Of a DNA stretch of 64,000 bases, positions 46,861 to 54,513 are shown piece by piece. The position numbers and the translations under genes were made by a program. The notes under the pieces are model-generated. The model was not told where the DNA came from. It searched no databases and saw only the letters and a program-made list of their open reading frames with translations. Numbering within the stretch: the first letter of the stretch is position 1; each line of letters starts with the position of its first letter. This DNA comes from Segetibacter aerophilus (lineage in GTDB: Bacteria; Bacteroidota; Bacteroidia; Chitinophagales; Chitinophagaceae). The DNA is taken from positions 248,001-312,000 of the forward strand of contig NZ_BJYT01000001.1 of the NCBI RefSeq assembly GCF_007991655.1. The letters run 5' to 3'.

Positions 46861-47244
46861 ATGGCTATCAATAAAAATCATGAGTTTGAAGAATTAAACG
46901 GGGTGAAGTGTGCGATCGTTGAGAAGAATGTATCGCAAGAACGCGCAGACTTTTTAAATGATCTCCTTAAGCTAAATAAATATTCTGTCGTAAATGTTTC
47001 AAGTCCGCCACCTAAAACTGCGCCGGTTGCAGCTGCTGCTACAGGTCCGGTTGCTGAACCAGCTCCGGCACCACTAGCAACCTTTACTGTTGGGGTGACT
47101 GATGTTACTTTTAACCCTATTAATGCTGTTTTTGGTCGACTGCTAAAAACAAAAGACGGCCGCGTCGTTACGCTAGCGTACTGGCAACAAAAGGAATCGG
47201 TGGCGCATGACGAGATACCCTACTTTGAAAACAAAGCGAAGTAG
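46861..47244 (+). CDS. Hypothetical protein downstream of nuoN
   Basis: 127 residues. An N-terminal helical part (residues 1-50, EFEELNGVKCAIVEKNVSQERADFLNDLL) is joined by an Ala/Pro-rich linker (about 58-80, PPPKTAPVAAAATGPVAEPAPAP) to a short C-terminal beta-rich part (FTVGVTDVTFNPINAVFGRLLKTKDGRVVTLAYW). No family recognised, no signal or membrane helix. Its position, same strand and no terminator after nuoN suggest co-expression with complex I. Confidence 0.65.
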   Translation: MAINKNHEFEELNGVKCAIVEKNVSQERADFLNDLLKLNKYSVVNVSSPPPKTAPVAAAATGPVAEPAPAPLATFTVGVTDVTFNPINAVFGRLLKTKDGRVVTLAYWQQKESVAHDEIPYFENKAK

Positions 47245-47346
47245 TAAACAGGTTTCTTCCTTCAAATCTTTCCTCGCGAACTCAGGTTGTCTGCATCTTC
47301 AATTCTACGGGTGCAGCCTAGTTTAGGCTGAAACTATGAGATACAA

Positions 47347-47405
47347 GTATAAGTGAGTGACACAAGAATGCTGGGCAGAGAACGAATGCCCGTTACACAA
47401 AAAGT
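47347..47405 (+). repeat. Dispersed intergenic repeat, copy i
   Basis: GTATAAGTGAGTGACACAAG then AATGCTGGGCAGAG, GCCCGTTACACAAAAAG. GGGCA and TGCCC can form a 5-bp hairpin in the variable part. It points toward the ABC-F gene. Confidence 0.8.
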
Positions 47406-47472
47406 AACAGTAATAGAACTGAGATCGGCCAAGCTATGGCTCTTTTTACAAGTCTTTTTTCACATTTCACAA

Positions 47473-47505
47473 TTGCCCTTTCACACCCTGCGCTCCTTAT
47501 CTTTG
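47473..47505 (+). promoter_or_regulatory. Candidate promoter of the ABC-F gene
   Basis: TTG at 47473-47475, a 22-nt spacer, and TATCTTTG at 47498-47505, matching the Bacteroidota TTG/TAnnTTTG pattern. The ATG at 47514 lies 8 nt after the -7 box, so the mRNA would be leaderless or nearly so. The upstream in-frame ATG (47436) would place the promoter inside the gene. Confidence 0.6.
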
Positions 47506-47513
47506 CCGCCATT

Positions 47514-49469
47514 ATGCATTACGTTACGGTAGAGAATTTGACGAAGGCCTATGGGATAGTGCCTCTTTTTAATAATATTTCATTTCATATAAACGAAGGT
47601 GATAAAATAGCCCTGGTGGCCAGAAACGGGGTGGGGAAGAGTACACTTCTGCGCATCCTTTCTGGTAAAGAAACTCCAGACAGCGGTACAGTTTGGATCA
47701 ATAAAGATGTGACCGTCGCGTTGTTCGAGCAGGACCCAAAGTTTGATGAGAATAAAACGATACTCGAGAATATTTTCCATACAGAAAATCCTGTCATTAA
47801 GGCTATAAAAGAGTACGAAGCTGCAGTGGATGCCGCGGAGGAAGCGGCTGAGTCAGGTAAAGAAGATGACGGTCAGGCAATCAGCGACGCACTAACAAAA
47901 ATGGATGATCTGGATGCGTGGTCCTTTGAAAGTAAAGTAAAGGAGATCATGGATAAATTGAATATCCATCATCTAAAACAGAATGTGGCCAGTTTAAGTG
48001 GAGGCCAGCGTAAGCGCGTTGCCCTGGCTCAAACCTTAATTGATCTCGGCTTCGAGCATCAACATACTTTGTTGATCATGGATGAACCAACCAACCACCT
48101 GGATGTGGAAATGATTGAGTGGTTGGAACATTACCTCAACGGTGAAAATGTAACGCTCTTATTGGTTACGCACGACCGTTATTTTTTAGATGCCGTTAGT
48201 GAGGAAATCTGGGAAATGGAGCGCAGTGAGTTGTATACTTATAAAGGCGACTATGCCAACTACCTGGAGAAAAAGACTGCAAGGATCGAGAGCGAGCTAA
48301 GTACAATTGATAAGGCTAAAAATACTTTTCGTAAAGAGTTGGAGTGGATGCGCAAACAACCTAAAGCGCGTACTACCAAGAGCAAGAGCAGGCAGGATAA
48401 TTTTTATGAGGTAGAGGCGCAGGCCAAGAAGAAGATCGAAGATGCGCAACTTCAGTTAGAGGTGAAGATGACACGCCTGGGCGGTAAGATTGCCGAACTG
48501 AAAAAAGTGTATAAGAGCTATGGTGAGAAGGTGATTATGAAAGGCTTCGAATACACTTTCAGCAGGGGCGAACGCATAGGGGTGGTGGGTAAAAATGGGG
48601 TAGGAAAGAGCACATTTTTAAATATTCTCCAGGGAATTGAACCTGCTGATAGCGGCAAAGTAAATATCGGAGACACTGTTGTTTTTGGAAATTTTAGTCA
48701 ACAAGGACTCGAATTTAAAGAGGATATGCGCGTGATAGAATATGTGAAAACTTTTGCCGAGACTTTTCCACTGGCAAAAGGTGGAAGCATGAGTGCATCG
48801 CAGTTTCTTGAACTGTTTCTTTTCCCCGGTGATAAACAATATACTTATCTAAGCAGCTTGAGTGGTGGCGAAAAGAAGCGTTTACAACTTTTGGTCATCC
48901 TTTTTATGAATCCTAATTTTCTTATCCTCGACGAGCCTACCAACGATTTGGATCTGCCTACATTAGGAGTGCTGGAGAATTTTTTAAGTGAGTTTCAGGG
49001 CTGCGTGTTGATAGTAAGTCATGACCGTTATTTTATGGATCGCCTGGTCGATCACTTGTTTGTATTTGAAGGCGATGGTGAAATAAGAGATTTTCCAGGG
49101 AACTATACTTTGTACCGCGAGTGGTTAAAAGCCAATGAGAAAAAAGGAAAAGATAAATGGGGTGAGCTGGGAAAAATGAAAAGTGAAGGAGCTAGTACTA
49201 ATGTCGTTGCTGGTCCCCAGGCACAAACATCAACTAGTAATAAACAGGCGACGAATAACCAGCGAAAGCCTACTTATAACGAGAAGAAGGAATTTGAAGC
49301 TTTGGAAAAAGAGATGAAAGATTTGGAAGCTGAAAAGAAGAAACTGGAAGACAGTTTGGGAAACCTGCCCTTTGAAGAAATTTCAAAGGCAAGTATAAGA
49401 ATTGGACAAATAGGAACTCTTCTGGCAGACAAAGAAATGAGGTGGTTGGAGCTAAGTGAGGTGATGTAG
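47514..49469 (+). CDS. ABC-F family ATP-binding protein (Uup-like)
   Basis: 651 residues from ATG at 47514. Two ABC domains: the first with ARNGVGKS, LSGGQRKRVALAQ and LLIMDEPTNHLD; the second with GKNGVGKS, LSGGEKKRLQLL and LILDEPTNDLD. A linker rich in charged helices joins them and a C-terminal coiled coil (about residues 600-651, ALEKEMKDLEAEKKKLE) follows. There are no membrane helices. ABC-F proteins act on the ribosome or, for Uup, in branched DNA or translation quality control. The C-terminal coiled coil supports the Uup type. Confidence 0.9.
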   Translation: MHYVTVENLTKAYGIVPLFNNISFHINEGDKIALVARNGVGKSTLLRILSGKETPDSGTVWINKDVTVALFEQDPKFDENKTILENIFHTENPVIKAIKEYEAAVDAAEEAAESGKEDDGQAISDALTKMDDLDAWSFESKVKEIMDKLNIHHLKQNVASLSGGQRKRVALAQTLIDLGFEHQHTLLIMDEPTNHLDVEMIEWLEHYLNGENVTLLLVTHDRYFLDAVSEEIWEMERSELYTYKGDYANYLEKKTARIESELSTIDKAKNTFRKELEWMRKQPKARTTKSKSRQDNFYEVEAQAKKKIEDAQLQLEVKMTRLGGKIAELKKVYKSYGEKVIMKGFEYTFSRGERIGVVGKNGVGKSTFLNILQGIEPADSGKVNIGDTVVFGNFSQQGLEFKEDMRVIEYVKTFAETFPLAKGGSMSASQFLELFLFPGDKQYTYLSSLSGGEKKRLQLLVILFMNPNFLILDEPTNDLDLPTLGVLENFLSEFQGCVLIVSHDRYFMDRLVDHLFVFEGDGEIRDFPGNYTLYREWLKANEKKGKDKWGELGKMKSEGASTNVVAGPQAQTSTSNKQATNNQRKPTYNEKKEFEALEKEMKDLEAEKKKLEDSLGNLPFEEISKASIRIGQIGTLLADKEMRWLELSEVM

Positions 49470-49470
49470 T

Positions 49471-49582
49471 AGCCCCTCCCCTAAAGGGAGAAGAGAGTAA
49501 GTAAACAAATTATTAACCTTAAAAAATGCTCCAGGGAGAAAATCAATTCAATTGTATTATACTCCCCTTTAGGGGCTGGAGG
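49471..49582. repeat. Imperfect inverted repeat flanking the ABC-F/next gene spacer
   Basis: AGCCCCTCCCCTAAAGGGAG (49471-49490) and CTCCCCTTTAGGGGCTGGAG (49562-49581) are imperfect reverse complements about 70 bp apart, bracketing an AT-rich stretch. Each also contains a local CCCCTAAAGGG or CCCCTTTAGGGG palindrome. The arms lie 2 bp after one gene and 6 bp before the next. Confidence 0.7.
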
Positions 49583-49587
49583 CACTT

Positions 49588-50109
49588 ATGGAACTACTAG
49601 GCGTTGGGTCAAGAATAAATCATCCGTCTTTTGGTGTTGGTGTTGTTATAAGACTGCACAAAAGAATCTATGATGTTTGTTTTATCGAGGGAGGAATAAA
49701 GCCTGTATCAAAAGATTTTTCGGTTGAAGTAATTGAAGCTGTGGAACCGGAATACAGCGTCAGTTTTACTGAAGCTGAAGATGCACTCATAAAGATATTA
49801 CGGGAGTGGAGTGATGTAACGGAAGTTGTATCAATGGGTGATAAATGGAAAAACGGAATGATGGTATTAAGACCGGCTGATAAATCATTAAAAGAAAACG
49901 AAGTTCCAATTGATGTCTTCTTCAATAAGATTGTGATGCTCCGTGATAGGCTGAGGGTGATGGAGCAAAAGATAAACGCCCACAAAATTTTGAGCAACGA
50001 AGAGAAAGTTGATTTGCAGCAATACATCACCCGTATATATGGTAGCCTTACCACTTTCAATGTGTTGTTTAAACATAAGGGTGATCAGTTTGAGGGGCAA
50101 AAAAGCTAG
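49588..50109 (+). CDS. Conserved hypothetical protein with an SH3-like N-terminus
   Basis: 173 residues. The first 50 (GVGSRINHPSFGVGVVIRLHKRIYDVCFIEGGIKPV) look like a small beta-barrel in the manner of CarD, Tudor or KOW domains; the rest is helical with a leucine-rich segment (about 115-150). No membrane helix. Such proteins occur widely in Bacteroidota but I know no assigned function. The frame ends inside an overlapping, longer reading frame of the next gene, whose real start is 50198. Confidence 0.7.
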   Translation: MELLGVGSRINHPSFGVGVVIRLHKRIYDVCFIEGGIKPVSKDFSVEVIEAVEPEYSVSFTEAEDALIKILREWSDVTEVVSMGDKWKNGMMVLRPADKSLKENEVPIDVFFNKIVMLRDRLRVMEQKINAHKILSNEEKVDLQQYITRIYGSLTTFNVLFKHKGDQFEGQKS

Positions 50110-50197
50110 GGTAGAAGGACTGTTGATCATCGTAGAATTTATTGCTATTTTTTTAAATACCTTCAATTACTCTTCAAACTGCCATTTCCCTCGACTG

Positions 50198-51421
50198 ATG
50201 CCCTCCCTTGTTTCTTCATATAAAGCAGCTTATTCCGGACTGTCGCGGCAAACGTGGTTTCTCTCGCTTGTTATTTTAATCAATCGTAGTGGAACAATGG
50301 TCGTACCGTTTATGACCATGTATGCAACACAAAAACTTCATTATAGTATTGTAGAAGCAGGTATGATCATGGCGCTGTTTGGTGCGGGTTCTATAGTCGG
50401 GGCGTTTATAGGAGGCAAGCTAACAGATGCAATAGGTTTTTATAAAATTCAGTTGTTTGCCCTGTCGGGAGGTGGATTGATGTTTATCGTACTTGGATAC
50501 CTTCAGTCTTATGTACTTCTTTGTTGTGGCACATTTGTTCTCAGCCTTATAAATGAATCTTTTCGCCCGGCTCATTCAACAGCGATCGCTTTTTATAGCA
50601 AACCTGAAAACAGAACGAGGTCATATTCTCTCAACCGATTGGCTATAAATCTTGGATGGGCGTTCGGTGGAGCGCTCGGTGGCTTTCTTGCTTCGTACAA
50701 CTATCATTTATTATTCTGGGTTGATGGATTAACAAATATAGCTGCGGCTGTTATGCTGTCGATTGTATTGCCCGTACCGCCAGGTCTCCAATCAACGTTG
50801 GCTAAAAACAAGACAAAGGCTAGCGACGGTATTTCGGCTTATAGAGATAAACAGTACTTGTTTTTTATCTTTCTCACCATCTTGTTTGCATTTTGCTTCT
50901 TCCAAATGTTCACCATCCTTCCAGTGTTTTTGAAGCAAAAATTAGCTTTAAACGAAAGACTGATTGGAGTGCTGATGGCTATCAACGGTCTTATCATCGC
51001 GGCCATAGAAATGGTAGTGGTTTTTAAACTGGAGGCAAAAGCCCAACCATTAAAATTCATAAAATTTGGCGTTTGGATGGTTGGTCTCTCGTACGAAGTA
51101 TTCAACTTTTTGACAGGCGAATTTGCTTTGGCCTTATTTTCTATGGTGATCATAACCTTCGGTGAAATGCTTTCTATGCCGTTCATGAACTCTTATTGGA
51201 TCAGCAGAAGCCAGGATCACAACCGGGGCCAATATGCAGCTTTATACACCATGGCCTGGGGTACTGCACAAATAGCAGCACCATCAGTCGGTGGATTTAT
51301 CGCTGCCCGTTATAGCTTCAATACTTTATGGTGGATTGTCTTTGTAATAACGCTGGCTGCGGGAGTAGGCTACCATCAACTCGCATTGCTTTGTGCGCCA
51401 ATTAAAAAATTAGGGGAATAA
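50198..51421 (+). CDS. Major facilitator superfamily transporter
   Basis: 407 residues from ATG at 50198 (the frame is open to 50009 but that part overlaps the previous gene and lacks MFS features). Twelve membrane helices. The helix 2-3 loop GGKLTDAIGFYKIQ is the MFS motif A, with a degenerate repeat in the second half. The substrate is not evident; the size fits the drug or small-molecule exporter branch. Confidence 0.87.
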   Translation: MPSLVSSYKAAYSGLSRQTWFLSLVILINRSGTMVVPFMTMYATQKLHYSIVEAGMIMALFGAGSIVGAFIGGKLTDAIGFYKIQLFALSGGGLMFIVLGYLQSYVLLCCGTFVLSLINESFRPAHSTAIAFYSKPENRTRSYSLNRLAINLGWAFGGALGGFLASYNYHLLFWVDGLTNIAAAVMLSIVLPVPPGLQSTLAKNKTKASDGISAYRDKQYLFFIFLTILFAFCFFQMFTILPVFLKQKLALNERLIGVLMAINGLIIAAIEMVVVFKLEAKAQPLKFIKFGVWMVGLSYEVFNFLTGEFALALFSMVIITFGEMLSMPFMNSYWISRSQDHNRGQYAALYTMAWGTAQIAAPSVGGFIAARYSFNTLWWIVFVITLAAGVGYHQLALLCAPIKKLGE

Positions 51422-51656
51422 GGTTCAAAGTAAAATTCTGCCGTTTAAATAAATTTTCTCAGCAATTGTTTCAAAGCTTTTCCGGTTTCTAAAAAATAAT
51501 TTTACATTTACTCCCGGTCTGACAAACCATTCAATTGTACGAATATGAAGTTCTGTTTCAGCTTGGTCTAATTAACCAAGACATTTTTCCTCTCTAATTC
51601 TTCGCGGCTATGCCGCTGTCATTGTATTTATTTTTAACGATCAACCAGACCTTCAA

Positions 51657-53075
51657 ATGTCCACACAAACTATTTCTACCAAAAGAAGTTTTTCTTTCTT
51701 TTTCGAATTTATAAAACAATCAATCAAAGGCGGCCAGGAAGACTTTACCAAGGGAAGCATCCGTAGGGCTGTGTTTATGCTCGCCATCCCTATGATCCTT
51801 GAGATGTGTATGGAAAGCGTGTTTGCCGTAGTCGACATCTTCTTTGTAGGCAGACTGGGAAAAGATGCTGCAGCAACGGTTGGATTAACTGAATCTTTTT
51901 TAACCATTATCTATTCTATCGCTATTGGTCTTAGCATGGCGGCAACGGCTATGGTTGCAAGACGTGTTGGCGAAAAAAATCCCGAGGAAGCATCTAAGTC
52001 AGCTATGCAAGCCATATTGCTTGCACTTATTTTTACGGTAGCCTTATCGGTGGCGGGAGTCATCTTTGCAAAAGATATTCTTGAGTTATTAGGTGCTCCG
52101 CCTTCTGTGCTCGCTATCGGGGTACCGTATACACGAACGATGCTGGCGGGGTGTGTTGTTATCATCATGCTGTTTCTGATTAACGGTATTTTTCGTGGAG
52201 CAGGAGACGCAAGCATAGCTATGCGCAGCCTTACGATCGCTAATATTTTCAACATTATTCTTTGCCCGATTTTCATTTTTGGTTTAGGCCCCATTCCCGG
52301 ATATGGCCTTGTTGGTGCCGCAATGGCGACAACTACCGGCCGCGGTATTGGTGTGTGTTACCAGGTGTATCATCTTGTAAAGGGCAAAGGGATATTGACA
52401 ATTAAGCTTAGTCATCTTCTACCGGATAAAGCTATTTTGAAAACGCTAATAAACGTTGCCAGCACGGGAGCATTGCAATTTTTAATAGGTTCAGCCAGCT
52501 GGATTTTTCTTGCCCGTATCATTGCCGGCTTCGGCAGTAACGCGATTGCCGGATATACGATCGGCCTTCGTGTTCTCATGTTTTTTTTGTTGCCGGCCTG
52601 GGGATTGAGTAATGCCGCAGCTACACTAGTTGGTCAGAACCTTGGTGCAAACGAACCTGAACGTGCAGAAAAGAGCGTATGGGTTACCGGCAAATACAAC
52701 ATGATTTTCATGGGTATCGTTACGGTCTTTTTTATGTTTTTTGCCGGGCCTATCGTTTCGTTGGTAAATACCGACGCAGAAGTGGTTGCAGTAGGCACAC
52801 AGGCATTAAGAATTATCAGTCTCGGCTATGTTTCCTACGGTATAGGAATGGTTCTAATGAACGCCTTTAACGGAGCCGGCGACAGCCGCACGCCTACATA
52901 TATAAACCTTGCTGGTTTTTGGGCGCTTCAAATTCCACTTGCGTATGTGTTAGCAATTACTTTTCATCTTGGCCCGCTCGGAGTTTTCGTGGCAATATTA
53001 ATTGCCGAGACCATTATCACTTTTGGAACCTTCCTTATTTTTCGAAGAGGTGCCTGGAAAAAAGTAAAAATTTAA
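51657..53075 (+). CDS. MATE family efflux transporter
   Basis: 472 residues: a cytoplasmic N-terminal extension of about 40 residues (rich in S, F and K) then 12 membrane helices in two halves. The helix 1 motif AIPMILEMCMESVFAVVDIFFVGRLG and the NGIFRGAGDASIAMR and NAFNGAGDSRTPTYIN motifs mark the family. It exports cationic compounds in exchange for H+ or Na+. It is separated from the MFS gene by 235 bp, so not clearly co-transcribed. Confidence 0.9.
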   Translation: MSTQTISTKRSFSFFFEFIKQSIKGGQEDFTKGSIRRAVFMLAIPMILEMCMESVFAVVDIFFVGRLGKDAAATVGLTESFLTIIYSIAIGLSMAATAMVARRVGEKNPEEASKSAMQAILLALIFTVALSVAGVIFAKDILELLGAPPSVLAIGVPYTRTMLAGCVVIIMLFLINGIFRGAGDASIAMRSLTIANIFNIILCPIFIFGLGPIPGYGLVGAAMATTTGRGIGVCYQVYHLVKGKGILTIKLSHLLPDKAILKTLINVASTGALQFLIGSASWIFLARIIAGFGSNAIAGYTIGLRVLMFFLLPAWGLSNAAATLVGQNLGANEPERAEKSVWVTGKYNMIFMGIVTVFFMFFAGPIVSLVNTDAEVVAVGTQALRIISLGYVSYGIGMVLMNAFNGAGDSRTPTYINLAGFWALQIPLAYVLAITFHLGPLGVFVAILIAETIITFGTFLIFRRGAWKKVKI

Positions 53076-53105
53076 TATCTAAAAGGCTAGTTGCTTATGC
53101 AGGTT

Positions 53106-53163
53106 CTATTTTTTGAACCGGCATATGCTCCTTGCTCAACATTCTTGTGTCACTCACTTGTAC
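53106..53163 (-). repeat. Dispersed intergenic repeat, copy j
   Basis: On the minus strand the copy reads GTACAAGTGAGTGACACAAG then AATGTTGAGCAAGGAGCAT and GCCGGTTCAAAAAATAG. It lies between the MATE gene and the sigma-54-type regulator and points back toward the MATE stop. Confidence 0.8.
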
Positions 53164-53276
53164 GGTTCTGCCTTATTCCACTTTTCCAATTGGCTACTGT
53201 AGTACTAGCATCAAGCGTCAGCTTAACTAAATGAATTATTTAAACCCCTTAACTTAGCGCCCATTAAAAAAGTTAA

Positions 53277-54434
53277 ATGGCAACAATACTGATAGTTGAT
53301 GATGAAAGAGCTATTCGCAAAACCCTTACAGAAATATTGGGTTTTGAAGGATATAAAATAGAGGAAGCGGCAGACGGAGAGGAGGGTTTAAAAAAATTCC
53401 AGGCAGCCACGTATGATGTCGTATTGTGCGACATTAAAATGCCCAAAGTTGATGGTTTAGAATTCTTAAGTAAGGCAACAGCAGCAAATCCCGATGTTCC
53501 AATTATTATGATCAGCGGACATGGAACTATAGAAACAGCGGTCGAAGCGGTGAAAAAAGGAGCTTTTGATTTTATATCAAAACCACCAGACCTTAATCGG
53601 TTATTGATTACCATTCGCAATGCAATCGACAAAAACAAGCTGGTAAAAGAGGCTAAAGTCCTAAAGCGTCGCGTAAGTAAGGTGCAGGAAATGATTGGGG
53701 AAAGCGCTGCAATAAAGAAGATAAAAGAGACGATCGAAAAGGTAGCACCAACCGATGCACGGGTGATGATCACAGGTGAGAACGGAAGTGGAAAAGAGTT
53801 GGTTGCGAGGTGGCTTCATGAAAAAAGCAATCGGACAGATGGGCAGCTGGTCGAAGTGAATTGCGCCGCGATACCAAGTGAACTAATAGAGAGTGAATTG
53901 TTTGGCCACGAGAAAGGTTCCTTCACTTCCGCTATTAAACAACGAATTGGAAAGTTTGAGCAAGCTAACGGAGGCACCTTGTTCCTCGATGAAATAGGAG
54001 ATATGAGTCTGAGTGCGCAGGCCAAAGTGCTGCGAGCGCTGCAGGAAGGAAAGATAACACGTGTAGGTGGTGAAAAAGAAATCGCGGTTGATGTAAGGGT
54101 AGTGGTAGCTACAAACAAAGACTTATTAAAAGAGGTAGAAAACAAAAATTTTCGCCTTGACTTATATCATCGGTTAGGCGTTATACTCATACATGTTCCT
54201 TCGTTAAATGACAGACGCGAGGATATCCCGTTGTTGGTTGCAAAGTTTCTGCATGACATTGCCGAAGACTACGGACAGGCAAAAAAAGACATTGACGCAA
54301 AAGCCCTGGACGCACTAAAAGAAAGAAACTGGACAGGAAATATTCGTGAGCTAAGAAACGTGGTGGAACGTTTGGTAATACTTTCGGGAAAGACAATTAC
54401 AGCAGACGATATTACAAACTACGTAACGATGTAG
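53277..54434 (+). CDS. NtrC-family response regulator without DNA-binding domain
   Basis: 385 residues. Receiver domain 1-120 with VDDE at 7-10 and phospho-acceptor D52 in LCDIKMP; AAA+ domain about 138-378 with Walker A GENGSGKE (167-174), Walker B GGTLFLDEIGDM and the arginine region FRLDLYHRLGV. The sigma-54 contact loop, normally GAFTGA, reads GSFTSA at 214-219. The protein ends eight residues after VILSGKTITADDI, so no Fis-type HTH follows. It may act on RNA polymerase without binding DNA itself, or as a sigma-54-independent regulator. No kinase gene is adjacent. Confidence 0.88.
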   Translation: MATILIVDDERAIRKTLTEILGFEGYKIEEAADGEEGLKKFQAATYDVVLCDIKMPKVDGLEFLSKATAANPDVPIIMISGHGTIETAVEAVKKGAFDFISKPPDLNRLLITIRNAIDKNKLVKEAKVLKRRVSKVQEMIGESAAIKKIKETIEKVAPTDARVMITGENGSGKELVARWLHEKSNRTDGQLVEVNCAAIPSELIESELFGHEKGSFTSAIKQRIGKFEQANGGTLFLDEIGDMSLSAQAKVLRALQEGKITRVGGEKEIAVDVRVVVATNKDLLKEVENKNFRLDLYHRLGVILIHVPSLNDRREDIPLLVAKFLHDIAEDYGQAKKDIDAKALDALKERNWTGNIRELRNVVERLVILSGKTITADDITNYVTM

Positions 54435-54443
54435 TCAGAAGGC

Positions 54444-54502
54444 GGTAGATGGTTAACATGTGGAGTTCTCCTAGTAGTACAAATTCCACATGTTACCTAC
54501 CC
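54444..54502. terminator. Bidirectional hairpin between convergent regulators
   Basis: TAACATGTGGA (54454-54464) pairs perfectly with TCCACATGTTA (54485-54495) around a 20-nt loop, and GGTAG/CTACC extend the stem imperfectly. It lies between the convergent NtrC-like and MerR-type genes. It is followed on the plus strand by a T-rich stretch. Confidence 0.6.
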
Positions 54503-54513
54503 CCGGCTTTTTC

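Noticed and set aside
50009-50197. N-terminal extension of the MFS transporter
   Set aside because: It overlaps the end of the preceding gene and lacks MFS features; ATG at 50198 begins the first helix properly.
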